This document shows positions 42,739 through 51,830 of a DNA stretch of 64,000 nt, piece after piece. Both the position numbers and the translations under genes were made by a program. The first letter of the stretch is position 1, and each line of letters starts with the position of its first letter. Origin of the DNA: Paenibacillus riograndensis SBR5 (GTDB lineage Bacteria; Bacillota; Bacilli; Paenibacillales; Paenibacillaceae); contig NZ_LN831776.1 in NCBI RefSeq assembly GCF_000981585.1, positions 5,687,187-5,751,186 of the forward strand, given 5' to 3'. The notes beneath the pieces were generated by a model. The model saw nothing but the letters and a program-made list of their open reading frames with translations, was not told the DNA's origin and did no database searches.

Positions 42739-44146
42739 GCGGGAATTCAACGAACGGACTACAGACGGCATCGGCAATCCTTTTATGAGAAATGCTGTAA
42801 GCTCAGCCCAGGACAGCCTGAAGACCAGGCGCCTGTCCGCCGCAACCGCTCTTGGAGACTGGGAGCAGTGGCGTACCCTAGGCCAGCAAATCCGCCAGCA
42901 TACACTTAAGCATCTGGATTATTACCTGGAGCAGTTAGCGGATAACATTGAGAAAAAGGGCGGACATATTTATTTTGCCAAAACCAAAGAAGAAGCAAGC
43001 GGCTATATCCGGGATATTATCGTCCAGAAAAAAGCTAAAAAAATCGTCAAATCCAAATCGATGGTCACCGAGGAAATTGAAATGAACCATGTCCTGATGG
43101 AAGCCGGCTGTGAACTGACCGAGACGGATCTGGGCGAATACATCCTACAGATGGATGATTGGGACCCGCCTTCGCATATTGTGGCCCCCGCGCTGCATAA
43201 GGACCGGAGGCAAATTCAAAGAGTGTTCACGGAGAAGCTTGGATACACCGGCGACGAGAGTCCCGTGAATCTTGCCCGTTATGCCCGGACGGTGCTGCGG
43301 CAGAAGTTCCTGGAAGCGGATGTCGGGATCACCGGCTGCAATTTCGCTGTCGCCAACCTGGGCGCGATCAATCTGGTGACCAATGAAGGGAACGGTGACC
43401 TCACCGCCGCCATACCGAAAACACATATCGCGGTGATGGGCATGGAGCGCATTGTGCCGACGCTTGAAGAGATGGAAGTGCTGGATAATCTGCTCTGCCG
43501 GAGTGCGGTCGGGCAAAAATTGACCAGCTATATTTCCGTCATCGGGCCCTCTGCGTCCGGGGAGACGGATGGTCCTGAGGACTTCCATCTGGTAGTCGTG
43601 GACAACGGGCGCTCCGGGATTCTCGGCAGCGAATTCAACGAAGCCCTGCAGTGCATCCGCTGCGGCGCCTGTCTTAATGTCTGCCCGGTCTACCGCCATA
43701 TCGGCGGCCATGCCTACGGGTCTATTTATCCGGGTCCGATTGGAGCGGTAATCACCCCGCTGCTGGGCGGCTACGATGACTATAAAGAGCTGCCTTTTGC
43801 CTCCAGCCTGTGCGCCGCTTGTACGGATGTCTGTCCGGTCAAAATCCCGCTGCATGAGCAGCTGATTCTGCACCGCCAGAATATTGTACAGCAAAAACGC
43901 ACCGGTGCTGCAGAAAGGCTCCAGATGAAGACAGCCGGAAGGCTGCTGGCCTCCCAGGCTTTGTTCGGCAAAGCCCTGCGGTTTGCCAACCCGGCCAGCC
44001 GGCTAATCAGCAGGCATGGACGGATTGCAAGAGGACCGCAGCTGGTCCGTGGCTGGATCAACGCCCGTGATCTCAGCCAGCCGGTCAGACAGCAGGACAG
44101 CTTCCGGGCCTGGTTTGACAAACGCAAAGGGAGGGAGGGCCAATGA
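42719..44146 (+). CDS. lutB: L-lactate utilisation protein LutB
   Basis: 475 aa iron-sulfur subunit. The N-terminal DUF162/LutB domain (about 60-290) is followed by a 4Fe-4S ferredoxin region with [23 protein letters not shown] near 312-334 and [20 protein letters not shown] near 361-380. RBS AAGGAGG. The stop overlaps the lutC start (ATGA). With LutA and LutC it oxidises L-lactate; the electron acceptor is not visible. Confidence 0.94.
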   Translation: MSLQTDKREFNERTTDGIGNPFMRNAVSSAQDSLKTRRLSAATALGDWEQWRTLGQQIRQHTLKHLDYYLEQLADNIEKKGGHIYFAKTKEEASGYIRDIIVQKKAKKIVKSKSMVTEEIEMNHVLMEAGCELTETDLGEYILQMDDWDPPSHIVAPALHKDRRQIQRVFTEKLGYTGDESPVNLARYARTVLRQKFLEADVGITGCNFAVANLGAINLVTNEGNGDLTAAIPKTHIAVMGMERIVPTLEEMEVLDNLLCRSAVGQKLTSYISVIGPSASGETDGPEDFHLVVVDNGRSGILGSEFNEALQCIRCGACLNVCPVYRHIGGHAYGSIYPGPIGAVITPLLGGYDDYKELPFASSLCAACTDVCPVKIPLHEQLILHRQNIVQQKRTGAAERLQMKTAGRLLASQALFGKALRFANPASRLISRHGRIARGPQLVRGWINARDLSQPVRQQDSFRAWFDKRKGREGQ

Positions 44147-44814
44147 CGGCATCCAACAAGGATTCATTCCTAAACACAATTGCCTCCAAGCTGGGGCGGG
44201 AGCGTATCTATGACGTTCAGCGGCCGGACTTGCAGGCCATGGCTCCGGACAGCTATGGCGATTTAACAGCCGATGAGCTGATAGAGATTCTGAAGGAGCA
44301 GTGCTTTTTCATTCACACGCAGGTGATTGAATCGAACGCGGAAATCTTGCAGAAAACATTGGATGATCTGATCGCTGCGAATGGCGGAGGGGCTGTAATC
44401 ACTTCCGGGGATGCCCGGTTTGCCGAATACGGGCTGGAATTCGCAAATGCTTCCGTCTGGGAGGAAGCGGCAGGAAGGGAGCAGAATATTCTGCGCTCCG
44501 AAGCAGCCAATACGGCGATTGTCTTTGCCGACTATGCGCTGGCCGAGTCGGGTACGATTGTTGTCGGGAGCCGCCCGGATCAAGGGCGCGCCCTGCATTT
44601 TCTGCCTGCCCATTATATTGCGGTGATTGAAAAAAAGCGGATCATGCTCCGCTCGACCCAGGCTGCAGCAGATCTGAACCGGCGGATTCAGGCGGGGGAG
44701 CCGCTGGGTTCCTCGATCAATTTCATCTCCGGCCCTTCGAATTCGGCCGATATTGAAATGCAGCTCGTTGTCGGGGTGCATGGTCCGCTGCGGGCGGCCT
44801 ATGTGCTTATCTAG
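44143..44814 (+). CDS. lutC: L-lactate utilisation protein LutC
   Basis: 223 aa LUD-domain (DUF162) protein. Typical features: [15 protein letters not shown] near 126-140, then a Gly/Arg-rich loop [18 protein letters not shown] near 144-161 and [26 protein letters not shown] near 190-215. Last gene of lutABC, overlapping lutB by four bases. No lactate permease or GntR-type LutR gene follows. Confidence 0.93.
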   Translation: MTASNKDSFLNTIASKLGRERIYDVQRPDLQAMAPDSYGDLTADELIEILKEQCFFIHTQVIESNAEILQKTLDDLIAANGGGAVITSGDARFAEYGLEFANASVWEEAAGREQNILRSEAANTAIVFADYALAESGTIVVGSRPDQGRALHFLPAHYIAVIEKKRIMLRSTQAAADLNRRIQAGEPLGSSINFISGPSNSADIEMQLVVGVHGPLRAAYVLI

Positions 44815-44830
44815 CAATTCATTTAGCAGA

Positions 44831-45586
44831 TCACTCCTTTTTGGCGATAATCATAAACCGGTTCACATTTTCATAACCATATTTCAGGTAATTAAGCGGC
44901 AGCTTGCGGGCAGGAATGAAATTCCTGCGGGTATCGAATATGCGGAACCCTGCGTGCAATAGAGCCTGTTCATCTGCTTCAGGCCGGAGTACATTTACGA
45001 ACGGCAGTTCACTGAGCAGGCTTTTTCCCTTGCTGCTGCGCTGCCGGATTCTTTTTTCTGTAATCAGAATCAGCATCCAGGATAAAGCGTACCAGAGCCT
45101 GCGGAATAATGACTTGTTCTCCTTATACATATAGTTGCCGTCAAAAACAATCAGAGTCCCGCCCGGCTTCAGAAGGCGGTGCCACTCCGCATAGGCCTTC
45201 TGCGGATCGGGCAGCGTCCACACCATATCGCGGCAGACGACTGCGTCGAAGCTGTTATCCGGCTCGGCAGTTAAATCCGCTGCATCGCCCACATATGCCT
45301 GGACTTTGCATCCATAGCGGTCAAAGTTTCGCGCAGCCCGTTCAATCATTCCCAGTGAAGCATCCACTGCTGTTGCCTGATGCCCCATCTGTGATAAGAG
45401 GATAGAGAAAAATCCCGGACCTGTTCCCACATCAAGTACTTTTTGACGGGATTTGAGGCCCATTCCCTGAATAAGCAGCTGCTTCCACAGTCTGACGGTT
45501 TTCCTGCTGCGGAATTGAGTCTGGATCACCTTGTCATAACCAACCGAGCTGGAGGTCCAATATTTAGAGATTTCTTGTAGCATCAT
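44831..45586 (-). CDS. Class I SAM-dependent methyltransferase coupled to the Nik-like importer
   Basis: 251 aa. SAM-binding motif I is VLDVGTGPGFFSILLSQMG near 53-71, acidic residue motif ATAVDASLGMIE near 74-85, motif post-I VGDAADL and motif IV DAVVCRDMVWTLPD near 115-128: a Methyltransf_11 protein. Its start overlaps the stop of the nikA-like gene (ATGA), so it belongs to that operon. The substrate is unknown; a metal-binding small molecule (metallophore) or a metal-scavenging thiol are possibilities suggested by context only. Confidence 0.88.
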   Translation of the reverse strand: MMLQEISKYWTSSSVGYDKVIQTQFRSRKTVRLWKQLLIQGMGLKSRQKVLDVGTGPGFFSILLSQMGHQATAVDASLGMIERAARNFDRYGCKVQAYVGDAADLTAEPDNSFDAVVCRDMVWTLPDPQKAYAEWHRLLKPGGTLIVFDGNYMYKENKSLFRRLWYALSWMLILITEKRIRQRSSKGKSLLSELPFVNVLRPEADEQALLHAGFRIFDTRRNFIPARKLPLNYLKYGYENVNRFMIIAKKE

Positions 45587-47235
45587 TCTTCACCTACGTC
45601 CAGCTGATTCCAGAAAACCGGTGTGAAGGTGGTGTACCCGGGCTTGAAACCCTTCACCCGCTTATTCACCGCCATGACCTCGTCCGGAAAGTATAGGGCT
45701 CCAAACATGGCTTCCTCATACAGCCTGCCAAAGATCGAGTCATAAGCCTTTTGCCTCACCAGCAGATCCGTACTTCCTACCGCTGTATCAATGAATGATT
45801 CCAATTCAGCGTCCGACCAAGCAACAGCCGGTGCCTCCGCAGTCTTATGGAACAAGGACAGGAGGAAGGCATGCGGATTATAAGCATCGTCGTAGGTACG
45901 GTACATAATAAGGTCGTATGCCTTAGTGGTCCATAATGCATCGTAATACGCGTTAGGCTCAAGAATCTGAAGATTCACGGCAATACCTATCGCCTTCAGC
46001 TCGGACTGGATCAGCTCACTGACGGATTTCCATTCCGGAAACTCGGCTTGCTGCAGTACAAAACTAAACTCCAGTGCCGCGCCGTCCTTTTCAACTATCC
46101 CATCCCCATTAGAATCGCTATAACCGGCTTCTGCAAGAAGCTGTTTTGCTTCATCCGGATCGAATCCATACCAGGTATTATTCTGATCCGTCACATAGGG
46201 TACAGTTAAGGGGAATAGACCTTTGGCTTCGCTGCCGATACCATCCAGCAGATCATCGATAATGCTTTTTTTGTTAATGGCCAAATTCATGGCTTTGCGC
46301 ACGTTCAGGTCCTGCAGAGCCGGAGTGTTGTAATTAAAAATCAGGAAATGCGAATTTGTTCCTGGTGCTTTTTGCAGACTCAAACTGGAGTCACTTTCGA
46401 TAACCGGTACGCTTTCTACCGGAAGCTTGCCGGGCTGGCCTCCTGCAATATCTGCAGCCCCGCTTTGCAGCGCCAGCACTCTGGATTGCGGATCGGGAAT
46501 AACCTTGAGAATAATTTTGGACAGCTTGGGTGCTTCCCCCCAGTAATAAGGATTTCTGACGAGCACTGCCTCCTGATCCGTCTTATAGCTCTCCGCCATC
46601 CATGCCCCGGTGCCGACCGCTTTGACAAATTTCCCGGTAACCGCTCCGGCGGGTTCTACGGCAGAAGGGCTGATGATTCGAACCGGTCTTGCAAAAGACA
46701 ACTCCGTAAGGAACGGATAATAGGTTTTGTTGAAGGTCATGGTGAGTGTATGGTCGTCTATAACATCTATAGACTGCAACGCTGCAGCTACATTCAGCGA
46801 ATTAGCCGGATCGTTCATCCAGCGTTCAAAAGAGAATTTAACCGCAGCGGCATTAAAATCAGTGCCATCCGAGAACTTCACCCCATGGCGAAGATGAAAA
46901 GTATACACTTTTCCGTCTTCGGATATGTCCCAGGACTCTGCCAATGCCGGCAGAATGCTGCCTTTTTCCCCATACTCCACTAATCCGTCATAGATCATCG
47001 CATGTACACTCATCGCACCTTTATAGGCACCGGCATCGAGCTGATCTATACCAGGGTCTGCCGATATGGCTACAGTGACCGCTTTCTCCTGCCCTCCGGG
47101 GGGTTGGCCTGTTGCATCGCTGTTACCGCTGTTATTGCTGTTGCTGCTGCACCCCGCAATCATTATGAATGCAGCCAGTATGATCATTACCAAAGATTGG
47201 GTTAAGCCTCTGATTCGCTTTGAATTTCTTGCCAT
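45583..47235 (-). CDS. nikA: NikA/DppA-type metal- or peptide-binding lipoprotein
   Basis: Family 5 solute-binding lipoprotein, about 550 aa. Signal with lipobox MIAGC (Cys near 28), then an Asn/Ser linker. Similar to NikA in several stretches: YDGLVEYGEKGSILPALAESW, YYPFLTELSFARPVRIISPS, GTGAWMAESYK, RNPYYWGEAPKL, VIPDPQSRVLALQSG. Start at 47235 (MARNSK) chosen because it gives a normal signal peptide; the upstream ATG at 47271 overlaps the nikE stop. With four upstream genes it forms a full importer. The Zur-type box at the operon promoter argues for zinc or a zinc chelate over nickel. Confidence 0.85.
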   Translation of the reverse strand: MARNSKRIRGLTQSLVMIILAAFIMIAGCSSNSNNSGNSDATGQPPGGQEKAVTVAISADPGIDQLDAGAYKGAMSVHAMIYDGLVEYGEKGSILPALAESWDISEDGKVYTFHLRHGVKFSDGTDFNAAAVKFSFERWMNDPANSLNVAAALQSIDVIDDHTLTMTFNKTYYPFLTELSFARPVRIISPSAVEPAGAVTGKFVKAVGTGAWMAESYKTDQEAVLVRNPYYWGEAPKLSKIILKVIPDPQSRVLALQSGAADIAGGQPGKLPVESVPVIESDSSLSLQKAPGTNSHFLIFNYNTPALQDLNVRKAMNLAINKKSIIDDLLDGIGSEAKGLFPLTVPYVTDQNNTWYGFDPDEAKQLLAEAGYSDSNGDGIVEKDGAALEFSFVLQQAEFPEWKSVSELIQSELKAIGIAVNLQILEPNAYYDALWTTKAYDLIMYRTYDDAYNPHAFLLSLFHKTAEAPAVAWSDAELESFIDTAVGSTDLLVRQKAYDSIFGRLYEEAMFGALYFPDEVMAVNKRVKGFKPGYTTFTPVFWNQLDVGEE

Positions 47236-47257
47236 CTCTAATGTAACTCTCCTTCTT

Positions 47258-48073
47258 CTAATTTCGGTCATCTGACTTTCTTAGCCGGGGGTCCTGTACA
47301 GGCACCGAAGCGATAAGTTTTTGGGTATACGGATGGACCGCCTGCTTCATCAGTCCGCCGCCCGTTTGCTCCTCCACAATCTGCCCCTGATGCATTACAG
47401 CTGCCCGGTCACAGAAACGGCTGACGACTGACAGATCATGTGTAATAAAAATATAAGCCAGCCCCAGCTGGGCCTTCAGCTCCTGCAACAAATTCATCAT
47501 TTGCCTCCGCAGGCTGGCATCGAGACTGGAGAACGGCTCATCGCAGATAATCAGCTCCGGGCGAAGCGCAATCGCTCTGGCAATGCCGATTCTTTGCTGC
47601 TGGCCCCCGCTGAGTTCATGCGGATAACGGTACAAGTACCGCCCCTCGAGACCCACCAGCTCCAGCGTTTTTGCAACCCGGTCCCTGCGTGCCCTTACAT
47701 TTCCCATCCCGTAATTTCTTAACGGCTCGCCGATGATTTGCTCCACTGTAAACAGCGGGTTGAACGAAGCGGGGCTGTTCTGAAATACGACCTGCAGCTT
47801 GCCCCGGATCCTCCGCATTTTGCTTAAGCTCCAATCTGTGAAATCTGTACCCTGGTAGAGGACTCTTCCGGAGGACGGCCGTTCCAATCCAAGCAGTAAA
47901 CGGGCCAGCGTGCTTTTACCACTGCCGCTTCCTCCCACAAGTCCCAGATTTTCATGCGGCTTCAGCCGGAGCGACAGATGATTTACAGCCGCTATCTTTT
48001 GGATATCCGGCTTGAACCACCTCCCTTCCCGGCCATACACTTTACTCAGTTCTACTGCTTCGAGCAGATACAT
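47258..48073 (-). CDS. nikE: ABC transporter ATPase, NikE/OppF type
   Basis: About 271 aa. Walker A GLVGGSGSGKSTLAR near 46-60, Q-loop VVFQNSPASFNP near 93, signature LSGGQQQRIGIARAIALRP near 151-169, Walker B LIICDEPFSSLD near 171, H-loop FITHDLSVV. Start at 48073 is fixed by AGGAGGGG just ahead; an open frame extends to 48250 without a ribosome site. Second ATPase of the Nik-like importer, adjacent to nikD. Confidence 0.9.
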   Translation of the reverse strand: MYLLEAVELSKVYGREGRWFKPDIQKIAAVNHLSLRLKPHENLGLVGGSGSGKSTLARLLLGLERPSSGRVLYQGTDFTDWSLSKMRRIRGKLQVVFQNSPASFNPLFTVEQIIGEPLRNYGMGNVRARRDRVAKTLELVGLEGRYLYRYPHELSGGQQQRIGIARAIALRPELIICDEPFSSLDASLRRQMMNLLQELKAQLGLAYIFITHDLSVVSRFCDRAAVMHQGQIVEEQTGGGLMKQAVHPYTQKLIASVPVQDPRLRKSDDRN

Positions 48074-48110
48074 GTCTCCCCTCCTGAACAGATATATACT
48101 ATTATGGTTG

Positions 48111-48896
48111 TTATCTGCTGCTAAGAAGCTGTCTTGTATAGGGATGCACCGGATTGGCAAAGAGGGTGTACACATTTCCGGCTTCCACAATCTTTCCTGA
48201 CTGCATGACATACACATAATCCGCAAGCTCTGCGACGACGCCAAAGTCATGTGTGATTAACAGGATGCCCAGGCCCTCCGCATGTCTGATCCGATCCAGC
48301 TCCTTCAGAATCCGGGCTTGAGCCATAACATCAAGTGCTGTTGTCGGTTCATCGGCAATCAGAAGGCGCGCACCTGAGATTAGAGCGATGGCAATCATCA
48401 CCCGCTGGCACATCCCGCCGCTGATCTGAAAAGGATATTTAGTGTACAGCAGCTCAGGATCGCTTAGGCCTGCCCGGCGCATCTGCTCCAAAGCCAGAGC
48501 TTTTGCCTCTTTTCTGGATACCTTTTTATGCAGCATCACCGTCTCTCTGATCTGCTTGCCTATGGGGAGCAGCGGATGAAGTGCGTTCATGGGGTCCTGA
48601 AAGATAATGGCTATTTCTTTGCTCCGCAGCTTCCTTAGCTCACGTTTTGAGTATTCTCGAAGATTATTGCCACCCAGCCAGACTTCTCCCTTCTCCACCC
48701 TGCCCGGCGGGTCCAGCAGTCCCAGGACAGACATGGCTGTTACGCTTTTACCACAGCCGCTTTCACCGACAAGCGCAACAATCTGCCGGGGCCTCACTTC
48801 CATGCTCACATCATCTACAGCCGTGACTGCCTGATCCTTGGTACAGAAGCTGGTCCGCAGATGCCGGATTCTCAGCAGCGGGGTCTCTGTTAACAT
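48111..48896 (-). CDS. nikD: ABC transporter ATPase, NikD/OppD type
   Basis: 261 aa. Walker [17 protein letters not shown] near 37-52, Q-loop [20 protein letters not shown] near 96, signature [18 protein letters not shown] near 146-163, Walker [15 protein letters not shown] near 165. The signature reads SGGMCQR in place of the usual SGGMRQR. Overlapping closely with nikC (3 bp gap). Forms a heterodimer with the NikE-type ATPase. Confidence 0.9.
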   Translation of the reverse strand: MLTETPLLRIRHLRTSFCTKDQAVTAVDDVSMEVRPRQIVALVGESGCGKSVTAMSVLGLLDPPGRVEKGEVWLGGNNLREYSKRELRKLRSKEIAIIFQDPMNALHPLLPIGKQIRETVMLHKKVSRKEAKALALEQMRRAGLSDPELLYTKYPFQISGGMCQRVMIAIALISGARLLIADEPTTALDVMAQARILKELDRIRHAEGLGILLITHDFGVVAELADYVYVMQSGKIVEAGNVYTLFANPVHPYTRQLLSSR

Positions 48897-48899
48897 GTT

Positions 48900-49721
48900 C
48901 TATAATTCCTCCTTCTGTCCCGGTTTCCGCAGCCCCTCTCCCAGCAGATTGAAGCCCAGGACCGAAAGCATAATCGCCAATCCCGGATATAACAGCAGCC
49001 GGGGTTCCGTTTGGATGTAGGGCCGGCTATCGTTCAGCATGACTCCCCATTCCGGTGTTGGAGGCTGAGCGCCCAGGCCCAGGAAAGACAGACCGGCGAT
49101 CGAGAGCATCAGTGTACCGATTTCGATGGAAGCCAGCACCAGGATGGGACGGGTGGCATTCAAGAGAATATGCCGCAAAATAATCTGCAGATGCGTGGAG
49201 CCTCCAGCCTTGGCTGCCATAATGTAATCACTTTCCTTTATTTGCAGGACCATACTGCGGATCACTCTTGCATAGCCTGCCCACCACACTGCTGCAAAAG
49301 AGATAAGCAGGTTTTTCATGCTGGGGCCAAGCACCGCTGTAACAGCCAGAGAGAGAATGAGACTGGGAAAAGCCAGCAGGATGTCAATCACCCGCATGAT
49401 CAAATGATCGATTATTCCCCCAACATAGCCAGCGAGCAGGCCAACCGGAATACTAATAGAAAAAACCGCCGCCAGTACCATCAGTGAATAATATAGTGAA
49501 GTCCGCGTCCCGTAGATCAGACGGGATAAAACGCAGCGCCCCAGATGGTCCGTACCCAGAGGATACTCCCATGACGGCATACTTAGCTTGTGTTCCATAT
49601 GAATCTGAAGCGGATCGGATGGAGCAAGCCAAGGGGCAAATATTCCAATACATACGAACAGAAACACAATCATCCCGCCGGCTTTGGCCCCGTTACTCTT
49701 GAACATATGAAGGCGATACAA
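48900..49721 (-). CDS. nikC: ABC transporter permease, NikC/OppC type
   Basis: About 273 aa; N-terminal DUF-like lead, first span at about 15-35, then DHLGRCVLSRLIYGTRTSLYYSL near 58-80 and the dipeptide-permease coupling loop EAAKAGGSTHLQIILRHILLNA-like segment (ESDYIMAAKAGGS near 165). Five to six membrane spans. A TTG at 49721 with AAAGGGGGG eight bases ahead is the most likely start; TTG 49727 and ATG 49706 are alternatives. Partner of nikB. Confidence 0.9.
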   Translation of the reverse strand: MYRLHMFKSNGAKAGGMIVFLFVCIGIFAPWLAPSDPLQIHMEHKLSMPSWEYPLGTDHLGRCVLSRLIYGTRTSLYYSLMVLAAVFSISIPVGLLAGYVGGIIDHLIMRVIDILLAFPSLILSLAVTAVLGPSMKNLLISFAAVWWAGYARVIRSMVLQIKESDYIMAAKAGGSTHLQIILRHILLNATRPILVLASIEIGTLMLSIAGLSFLGLGAQPPTPEWGVMLNDSRPYIQTEPRLLLYPGLAIMLSVLGFNLLGEGLRKPGQKEEL

Positions 49722-49746
49722 GACCAACGCCCCCCTTTCTGCCGTT

Positions 49747-50691
49747 TCACCGCATCCTGATTCGCGGGTTCAGCAGCAGATGGAGCAAGTCCACCGCAAC
49801 GTTAATCAGGACAACGACAACAGCCATTATTAATACATAGCCTTGAATGACCGTGTAGTCTTTGGCAAAAATAGCTTCCACTGCATATTTGCCGATACCG
49901 GGCCAGGAAAAGATGCTCTCCACAATCACCGAACCGCCCAGCAGCCCCCCTATGTGAATCCCCAGCAAGGTGAGGCTGGGAAGAAGTGCATTGCGAAGCG
50001 CATGTCCGCCTATCACCTTCCATTCCTGCAGCCCCTTAGCCCTCGCCGCCTTGATATAGAGCTTGCCGAGAACCTCCAGCAGACTGGAACGGATCAGACG
50101 GATATAGATTCCCGCCATGCCAAAGCCGAGAGTACATGCAGGCAGAACCACACTCGGCCATCCCTCCATGCCCATCACAGGGAACCACTTCAGCTTCACC
50201 GCACCATAATAAATCAGCAGCAGGCCAAGCCAGTACCCTGGTACGGAAACACTGAACAGCGCACAGGCTCTTCCCAGACGATCCAGCAGGCTTCCCGGAT
50301 AGAGGGCAGAGCCGATGCCAAGCGGCAAGGCAATCAGCATTGCCGTCAACAAGGAGCAGCCGCTAAGCAGCGCTGTAGCCGGGAAACGGCTCATAAGTTC
50401 CTCCCGCACCGGCAAGCCGCTGCTGTAGGATATTCCCAAATCCAGATGAAACACGCGGTACAGCCAGTGCACAAATTGCATATGTATCGGCCCATCCAGG
50501 CCAAGAGCATGTCTGGTGGCCTGGATGGCCTCCAGCGTGGGCTTGATGCCGTCTGCACGCAGCATAATCTCCGCCGGATCCCCCGGCGTTATTTGCATCA
50601 GTGCAAAGGTTATTATGGAGATGCCAAACAGCACGGGAATAATCTGCAGCAGCCGCTGCACCAGATACCGTAAAATGATGTTCAACCCCAA
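49747..50691 (-). CDS. nikB: ABC transporter permease, NikB/DppB type
   Basis: 314 aa; LRYLVQRLLQIIPVLFGISIITFALMQITPGDP near the N-terminus is the DppB/NikB signature, followed by five further spans and the coupling loop YIKAARAKGLQEWKVIGGHALRNALLPSL near 208-236. The start is TTG (50691, or 50685) with only a weak ribosome site and a leader of about 15 nt behind the Zur-box promoter. First gene of the operon nikB-nikC-nikD-nikE-nikA-methyltransferase. Confidence 0.9.
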   Translation of the reverse strand: MGLNIILRYLVQRLLQIIPVLFGISIITFALMQITPGDPAEIMLRADGIKPTLEAIQATRHALGLDGPIHMQFVHWLYRVFHLDLGISYSSGLPVREELMSRFPATALLSGCSLLTAMLIALPLGIGSALYPGSLLDRLGRACALFSVSVPGYWLGLLLIYYGAVKLKWFPVMGMEGWPSVVLPACTLGFGMAGIYIRLIRSSLLEVLGKLYIKAARAKGLQEWKVIGGHALRNALLPSLTLLGIHIGGLLGGSVIVESIFSWPGIGKYAVEAIFAKDYTVIQGYVLIMAVVVVLINVAVDLLHLLLNPRIRMR

Positions 50692-50698
50692 TGCTTAT

Positions 50699-50713
50699 TC
50701 GTAATAATTACGA
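50699..50713. promoter_or_regulatory. Zur box at the promoter of the Nik-like operon
   Basis: TCGTAATAATTACGA is a perfect 7-1-7 inverted repeat and matches the B. subtilis Zur consensus TCGTAATNATTACGA at every fixed position; Fur (TGATAATNATTATCA) and PerR (TTATAATNATTATAA) boxes differ at positions 2-3. It abuts the minus-strand extended -10 TGCTATAAT (TATAAT at 50713-50718) and would cover the transcription start, so zinc-loaded Zur should repress the operon. Confidence 0.85.
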
Positions 50714-50886
50714 TTATAGCATAAAGTTTTAAAATTAATAGTCTAAATTTTACGTTCATATAAAACATGGCCGCTCCAGGCGGAGCGGCCAACGAATAAT
50801 ACCAAAGGGGCTTACTGCAACTTGATTTGAGGTAGAGGCAGAGAATCATTCTAATTTTAGGGGATAAGGGTTGTAGAAGTAGCAAC

Positions 50887-51523
50887 GGTTACACCGTCCT
50901 CCACGGGGCAGCGCAGCCGCCTTGGTTCTTGCATATCCTGGAGAACGATTCCTCATGAATTCTACGGCAACTCTTTAAGTGGAAAAAGGTTAACTAATTT
51001 GCCGGAGTACCCTATCCTCGGGCAGATGAAGTGGAAAAAGGAACACTAATTCAGCTCATTTCGCCATTTGGCATGAAATATGGCCCAATTAAGTTTACTT
51101 TTTCCACTTAAATCCCATGATTACTTAATTTTCGGAAAAATAAGTTCCCTTATTCCAACTAGCACCTGTGAAGAAGCCGGTAAAGACGGATCGCCCTATT
51201 CCTTCACGATCTATCCGCAGCCGTTACGGACAGGAGAGCCGTTATGGATAGAAGATTCGTCTATTCCGCAAGACAACGGACTCAGATGCCTTTATTTCTC
51301 CCTTTTCCCTTTATTCCAGACTCCATCGAACGATATAACGGCTCCTGTGTCCGTAACTGCTGAAAAAGCAAGGTTTTTGACTAGATAAGGGCTCCTCAGT
51401 CCGCTCAGTCTGCGGATGGAACTCCAGCCCACGGTTGGATCCCTATCCTTCTGCATCGCTTATATCCTTTGTGGCTCCCAAGATATCCTCATTTTTTTGC
51501 ACTGTATAATTTCCTATACAATG
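50887..51523 (+). repeat. Dispersed repeat copy C (uninterrupted)
   Basis: Full-length member of the family, about 640 bp: left module with hairpin-forming ACCGTCCTCCACGGGGCAGC, two AAGTGGAAAAAGG boxes, the unoccupied junction GCCCAATTAAGTTTAC (51083-51098), inverted CGGAAAAATAAGTTCCC, and right module beginning TGCCTTTATTTCTCCCTTTT and ending CACTGTATAATTTCCTATAC. No reliable gene lies in it. The rest of 51524-51686 also shows no supported gene. Confidence 0.85.
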
Positions 51524-51686
51524 AAATAAGGGGTAAGTCGCTTCCCCAAAAACATATAAATTTTTATCTTTAATAAGAAAACGCTCCCGGTATACAGGGA
51601 GCGTTGGCTGGTTGGTTTGTGAATTCCGGTGAAAAAGAATGGCAATGAAGGGACATGGAATCAGTCCATTGTCGAATGATAAAGGT

Positions 51687-51830
51687 TCAATCACCACCTA
51701 TACCGTGTCCCATAACTTGAATTAACATTTGAGTATTTCCGTCTGTTACAGGTTGGACGGTTACCACAGGTACAATAATTGCGATAGCCAGGCTACACGA
51801 AGCTAGAAGCATGATAAGTTTTCTTTTCAT
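51687..51830 (-). CDS. AloP/Phr-like secreted signalling pro-peptide
   Basis: Small gene of 47 codons overlapping the 3' end of the receptor gene by 38 bp. ATG at 51830 with AGAGGTG ten bases ahead. The product starts MKRKLIMLLASCSLAIAII, i.e. a basic end plus hydrophobic signal segment, then a polar stretch (QPVTDGNTQM) and the C-terminus VMGHGIGGD. Position, length, overlap and layout are those of Phr/AimP/AloP pro-peptides of RRNPP quorum-sensing systems. The C-terminal HGxGG recalls the mature peptide SHGRGG that I remember for an Alo system of P. polymyxa. The mature form (perhaps GHGIGG or GHGIGGD) is inferred. Confidence 0.75.
   Translation of the reverse strand: MKRKLIMLLASCSLAIAIIVPVVTVQPVTDGNTQMLIQVMGHGIGGD

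Noticed and set aside
51443..51697. Minus-strand open frame of 84 codons after the pro-peptide gene
   Set aside because: No ribosome site, no recognisable motif, and it runs into the dispersed repeat copy C.
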